DNA of 64,000 bases. Origin: Pseudoalteromonas lipolytica. Its GTDB lineage: Bacteria; Pseudomonadota; Gammaproteobacteria; Enterobacterales; Alteromonadaceae. The DNA is taken from contig NZ_LJTC01000007.1 of the NCBI RefSeq assembly GCF_001306915.1, positions 124,001 to 188,000 of the forward strand, written 5' to 3'. A model generated the notes under the pieces. That model made no database searches and was not told where the DNA came from. It worked only from the letters and a program-made list of their open reading frames with translations. Within the stretch, counting starts at the first letter, position 1. Every line of letters begins with the position of its first letter. Position numbers and translations under genes: made by a program. This document shows positions 60,477 through 64,000 of this stretch, one piece after another.

Positions 60477-62768
60477 TTAGCCAACGTAGTGTTTAAGCAT
60501 GCTAGGTACGTCGAGGATCAATGCAATCCCACCATCAGAAGTAATTGTCGCACCAGCCATGCCTGGCGTACCTTGCAATAAGGCATCTAAAGGTTTGATA
60601 ACAACTTCTTCCTGGCCAATTAACGAGTCAACCACAAAGCCCACTTGTTTAGTACCGATTTGAACAATAACTACGTGACCTTCAGCTTTACGTTCTTGGC
60701 GGTTGGCACCTTTTACTAACCAATGTTGTAAATAGAAAAGCGGGATCGCTTTTTCACGCACAATTATTGTCAGTTGACCATCAACGACATTAGTTTTAGT
60801 TAAATCAAGATGGAAAATTTCACTCACACCAGCAAGTGGTAAAGCAAATGTTTGCTCGCCAACAATAACCATAAGAGTCGGTAAAATAGCCAGTGTTAAT
60901 GGCACCTTGATTTCTAATACAGTACCTACACCCAGCTCTGACTGAATATTGACAGAGCCATTTAACTGGGTGATTTTTGTTTTTACTACATCCATGCCGA
61001 CGCCGCGGCCTGAAATATCAGATATCTCTTCTTTGGTTGAGAAACCAGGCGCAAAAATTAAGTTGTAAGCTTCGGTATCCGACAAGCGGCTTGCTTGGTC
61101 GTGATCGATCACACCTTTGCTGATAGCAATTTTTTTCAACTTCTCAGCATCCATACCTGCACCATCATCACGAATGGTCAATAAGATATGATCGCCTTCT
61201 TGCGAAGCAGAAAGAGTGACTGTACCGGTACGTGGTTTACCCGCGGCTTCACGCACATCTGGCATTTCAATACCATGGTCAACAGAGTTACGAACTAAAT
61301 GCACGAGCGGATCGGCAAGCGCTTCTACTAAGTTTTTGTCTAAATCGGTTTCTTCACCAACCAGCTGCAGGTTAATGTCTTTTTTCAAGCTGCGAGCTAA
61401 GTCACGCACAACGCGTGGGAAGCGGCCAAATACTTTCTTAATTGGCTGCATGCGGGTTTTCATCACCGCACCTTGCAGGTCTGCAGTTACCACATCTAAA
61501 TTAGAGATGGCTTTACCCATTGATTCGCTGTTACTGTTATTTGCAAGGCTAACCAAACGGTTGCGTACTAATACCAGCTCACCCACCATGTTCATGATTT
61601 CGTCCAAGCGCTTGGTATCAACACGAACCGTTGTTTCAGCTTGTGGTGGTGGCGCTTTTTTCGGTGCAGCAGAAGCTGCTGGTGCTTTTGCAGGAGCTGG
61701 AGCCGGTTTAGGTGCAGCTGCGGCAGGCTTAGGAGTAGGTGCCGGTTTTGATGCTGCTGGCTGTGCCGGTTTTGCAGGTTCAGCTTTAGGTGGTTCAGGC
61801 GCTTTTTCTGGCGCAGCCGTTTCTAAAGACTGTGGAGCTGTACCTTTACCATGTAATTCATCAAGCAACGCCTCAAACTCGTCATCGCTAATTTCATCGT
61901 CTGAGTCACTGCTTGTAGTATCTACTGCTGGCGCTTGAGGAGTTGGTTGTGCAGATTTTACTGTTTCAGGTTTGGCTATATTTTCTTGTTTTACTTCACC
62001 AAAATTACCAACACCATGTAATTCGTCTAATAAACTGTCGAATTCATCATCGGTGATGTCATCACTATCACTGCTAATAGCTTCAGGAGCAGCCGCTGCT
62101 GGCCCTTGACCTTTACCATGTAATTCATCGAGGAGGCTTTCAAACTCATCTTCAGTAATTTCATCAATATTCTGTGGTTCTGCCTTACTATCAGCAAGAC
62201 CGCCGCCATCAAACAACATATCAAACGCAAATGGATCATCTTCATCAATATTGTCTGCTGCCGTGTTAGCTGTTACTTCAGGTGCATCAACAACAGCCTC
62301 TTCAACAGCAGGTTCTTCAGGTGCAACTGCTACATCGTCTGCTACTGATACATCTTCACCTGCAAGCTCTTCCGCTGTAGGGGGTTGGCTTAATTTATGA
62401 AGAACGTCTAGAAGCGCAGGATCTGCAGGCTCTGGTTGCTCACGATTTTGAATCGTTGCGAACATTTCGTTGATGGTATCCAGAGCTTGTAAAATAACAT
62501 CCATAAGCTCAGGAGTGACACTGCGAACACCTTGGCGTAATAAATCGAAAACATTCTCTGCACCGTGACACGCATCAACAAGTTCAGTCATGCTTAAAAA
62601 GCCTGCACCGCCTTTGACAGTGTGGAAGCCTCTAAAAATGGCGTTTAAGAGATCTTTGTCTTCGGGATTGTTCTCAAGCTCAACTAATTGCTCTGACAAA
62701 AGCTCTAAGATTTCTCCTGCCTCAACAAGGAAATCCTGTAAAATATCTTCATCGACTTCAAAGCTCAT
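60477..62768 (-). CDS. cheA: Chemotaxis histidine kinase CheA
   Basis: A 763-residue CheA. The HPt domain has His49 in GFHTVKGGAGFL. A long region (about 115-380) contains three copies of DEF-x-x-LLDELHG and an Ala/Pro-rich linker. The dimerisation domain begins near 382 (LDEIMNMVGELV), the HATPase N-box is HLVRNSVDHGIE (about 494), the G-boxes DDGAGMD and GRGVGMDVV follow, and the P5 CheW-like domain ends the protein. I do not recognise a usual P2 domain. It phosphorylates CheY and CheB. Confidence 0.95.
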   Translation of the reverse strand: MSFEVDEDILQDFLVEAGEILELLSEQLVELENNPEDKDLLNAIFRGFHTVKGGAGFLSMTELVDACHGAENVFDLLRQGVRSVTPELMDVILQALDTINEMFATIQNREQPEPADPALLDVLHKLSQPPTAEELAGEDVSVADDVAVAPEEPAVEEAVVDAPEVTANTAADNIDEDDPFAFDMLFDGGGLADSKAEPQNIDEITEDEFESLLDELHGKGQGPAAAAPEAISSDSDDITDDEFDSLLDELHGVGNFGEVKQENIAKPETVKSAQPTPQAPAVDTTSSDSDDEISDDEFEALLDELHGKGTAPQSLETAAPEKAPEPPKAEPAKPAQPAASKPAPTPKPAAAAPKPAPAPAKAPAASAAPKKAPPPQAETTVRVDTKRLDEIMNMVGELVLVRNRLVSLANNSNSESMGKAISNLDVVTADLQGAVMKTRMQPIKKVFGRFPRVVRDLARSLKKDINLQLVGEETDLDKNLVEALADPLVHLVRNSVDHGIEMPDVREAAGKPRTGTVTLSASQEGDHILLTIRDDGAGMDAEKLKKIAISKGVIDHDQASRLSDTEAYNLIFAPGFSTKEEISDISGRGVGMDVVKTKITQLNGSVNIQSELGVGTVLEIKVPLTLAILPTLMVIVGEQTFALPLAGVSEIFHLDLTKTNVVDGQLTIIVREKAIPLFYLQHWLVKGANRQERKAEGHVVIVQIGTKQVGFVVDSLIGQEEVVIKPLDALLQGTPGMAGATITSDGGIALILDVPSMLKHYVG

Positions 62769-62783
62769 GCAGCTACTCTCCTC

Positions 62784-63551
62784 TTAGAAGCCCAGACTTG
62801 ATAATAGATCATCGACTTCATCTTGTCCTGAGACAACATCATCACGAGAGTCTTTATCAATAATCGGCCCTTCAGGACCTGCTAGTGTATCACTTGTTGC
62901 AGGTGCTTTTTCTATGGCCTGTTTTTCTTGTTGTTGATGACCATCTTCTTGACTGCCAAACACAGTTAAGAGATTAATTAAACTGTCTTCTACTTCTCGC
63001 ACTAACTCAATGACGCGACGGATTACTTGCCCCGTCAAATCTTGATAGTCCTGTGCCATCAGCACATTGGTCATCAAGCCCTGTAGCTCATCGGTTTTAG
63101 TATGCGAGTTATTCATAAAATTATCTAAGCTATGACATAGCTTTTTAAACTCACCGAGCTCTATTTCTCGGCTCATTAAACGATCCCACGTTGGTTTAAT
63201 CGTCGCTATTTCATCTGCAAGTTGTTGCGCTAAAGGTAAACTAGCTTCAACTGCATCCATGGTTTTGTTAGCGGCGCTTTCTGTCATTTCCATAACATAA
63301 TTTAAGCGCTGCTTAGCGTCTGGGATCGCATCGGTAGTTAAATCTGAAAGACGAGTATCTAGATCAAAGTTTTTTAGCGCTTCATGTAATTGTCGCGTCA
63401 GTTTACCGATTTCAGCAAACAGCTCTGATTGTTCTTTTGATGCTGTTTCAAGTATCAGCTGATCAGCTTTTTCTTGTTCACCATTTTCAAGAAACTCAAC
63501 AAGTTGACGAGCTTGCTCTAAACTTATTTGAGGCGCAGCTAGTGCTGACAT
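62784..63551 (-). CDS. cheZ: CheY-P phosphatase CheZ
   Basis: A 255-residue helical protein. The active-site segment MAQDYQDLTGQVIRRV contains the Asp and Gln that attack phospho-CheY. The C-terminal tail (DEVDDLLSSLGF) is the CheY-binding peptide. It lies sixteen bases after cheY and sixteen before cheA. A variable acidic linker connects the two parts. Confidence 0.93.
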   Translation of the reverse strand: MSALAAPQISLEQARQLVEFLENGEQEKADQLILETASKEQSELFAEIGKLTRQLHEALKNFDLDTRLSDLTTDAIPDAKQRLNYVMEMTESAANKTMDAVEASLPLAQQLADEIATIKPTWDRLMSREIELGEFKKLCHSLDNFMNNSHTKTDELQGLMTNVLMAQDYQDLTGQVIRRVIELVREVEDSLINLLTVFGSQEDGHQQQEKQAIEKAPATSDTLAGPEGPIIDKDSRDDVVSGQDEVDDLLSSLGF

Positions 63552-63568
63552 AAGCCTCTCCCCTTAGA

Positions 63569-63952
63569 TTAACCTAAACGTTCAAACACTTTTTCCAATT
63601 TGGTTTTAAGTGTCGCAGCAGTGAATGGTTTAACGATATAGCCATTAACACCCGCTTGAGCAGCAGCAACAATTTGTTCTTTTTTCGCTTCAGCTGTCAC
63701 CATTAATACAGGAATATGCTTAAGGCTATCATCAGCACGAATTGCTCTTAACAAATCAATGCCTTGCATACCTGGCATGTTCCAATCTGTTACAACAAAA
63801 TCAAATTCTTGATTTTGTAGCATTGGCAATGCTGTTGACCCATCGTCAGCTTCCTGCACATTGGTAAAACCTAAATCCCTTAATAGATTTTTAATGATAC
63901 GTCTCATTGTAGAAAAATCATCAACAACAAGAATTTTCATGTTTTTATCCAA
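63569..63952 (-). CDS. cheY: Chemotaxis response regulator CheY
   Basis: A 127-residue single receiver domain. The acceptor Asp is in [14 protein letters not shown], the acidic pair is VVDDFS at the N-terminus, Thr is in VTAEAKKEQ and Lys in [10 protein letters not shown]. It binds the flagellar switch when phosphorylated. It is first in the visible che operon; upstream flagellar genes lie beyond the window. AGGAT lies a few bases upstream. Confidence 0.95.
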   Translation of the reverse strand: MDKNMKILVVDDFSTMRRIIKNLLRDLGFTNVQEADDGSTALPMLQNQEFDFVVTDWNMPGMQGIDLLRAIRADDSLKHIPVLMVTAEAKKEQIVAAAQAGVNGYIVKPFTAATLKTKLEKVFERLG

Positions 63953-64000
63953 AACATCCTCCGGTGAGGTTTGAACCTATATTTACTTACTACTAATTAA

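Noticed and set aside
61216-61938. 240-codon plus-strand frame opposite cheA
   Set aside because: It lies fully inside cheA, is Ala/Gly/Ser-rich from the antisense of the Pro/Ala linker, and has no family signature.
1-64000. CRISPR arrays, prophage, insertion sequences, tRNA or rRNA
   Set aside because: No spaced repeats, transposase, integrase or structured RNA gene was recognised; gene order is typical chromosomal core with few accessory genes.

Overview
The window is a chromosomal segment of a marine gammaproteobacterium, most likely Pseudoalteromonas or a close member of the Alteromonadales. This is inferred from the moderately AT-rich composition and from the gene set: fadIJ, EfpL, DUF3379 beside an ECF sigma factor, a CrsR/CrsA-like partner switch, and the Vibrio/Shewanella/Pseudomonas-type che-parCP-ccm neighbourhood. 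No IS element, prophage, CRISPR array, rRNA or tRNA gene was seen. Coding density is high and most genes lie in tightly coupled operons.

Layout. 1-8.7 kb: a truncated diguanylate cyclase, a minus-strand sixA-ridA-ASCH-SDR group, a large M16 protease, a PAS-GGDEF-EAL protein and small membrane proteins. 8.8-15.3 kb: a minus-strand MoxR operon (RDD, SpoIIM, DUF4129, DUF4350, MoxR, DUF58). 15.5-18 kb: efpL, a YjbR-like gene, a GNAT gene and a higBA-type toxin-antitoxin locus whose toxin gene appears frameshifted. 18.1-21.7 kb: fadI-fadJ with a FadR-like operator. 22-28.8 kb: a second MoxR operon of Bat type (MoxR, DUF58, DUF4381, BatA, BatB/C, BatD). 28.9-30.2 kb: an ECF sigma factor with its DUF3379 partner.

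30.3-44.2 kb: aromatic aminotransferase, GAF protein, a response-regulator phosphatase/kinase with a STAS partner (CrsR/CrsA-like), YciH, a Cache-PAS-GGDEF-EAL protein, pheA behind a complete Phe attenuator (leader peptide, antiterminator, terminator), dsbB, a ComEA-like protein, yebG with a LexA box, putP and an EAL-HDOD protein.

44.3-64 kb: mlaA and the complete cytochrome c maturation operon ccmABCDEFGHI on the minus strand; a FliK-like and FlhB-C-terminal-like pair on the plus strand; then the minus-strand chemotaxis operon cheY-cheZ-cheA-cheB-motA/C-motB/D-parC-parP-cheW-DUF2802, cut by the window edge just upstream of cheY.

Themes: two unrelated MoxR/VWA-type systems flank the anaerobic-type beta-oxidation operon; four c-di-GMP-related proteins are scattered through the window; the polar chemotaxis array genes carry the ParC/ParP positioning pair and a CheA with a threefold acidic repeat. 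The most checkable observations are the pheA attenuator, the FadR and LexA operators, two apparent small-gene frameshifts, and duplicated or shared terminators. I did not find a clearly new defence or mobile system.
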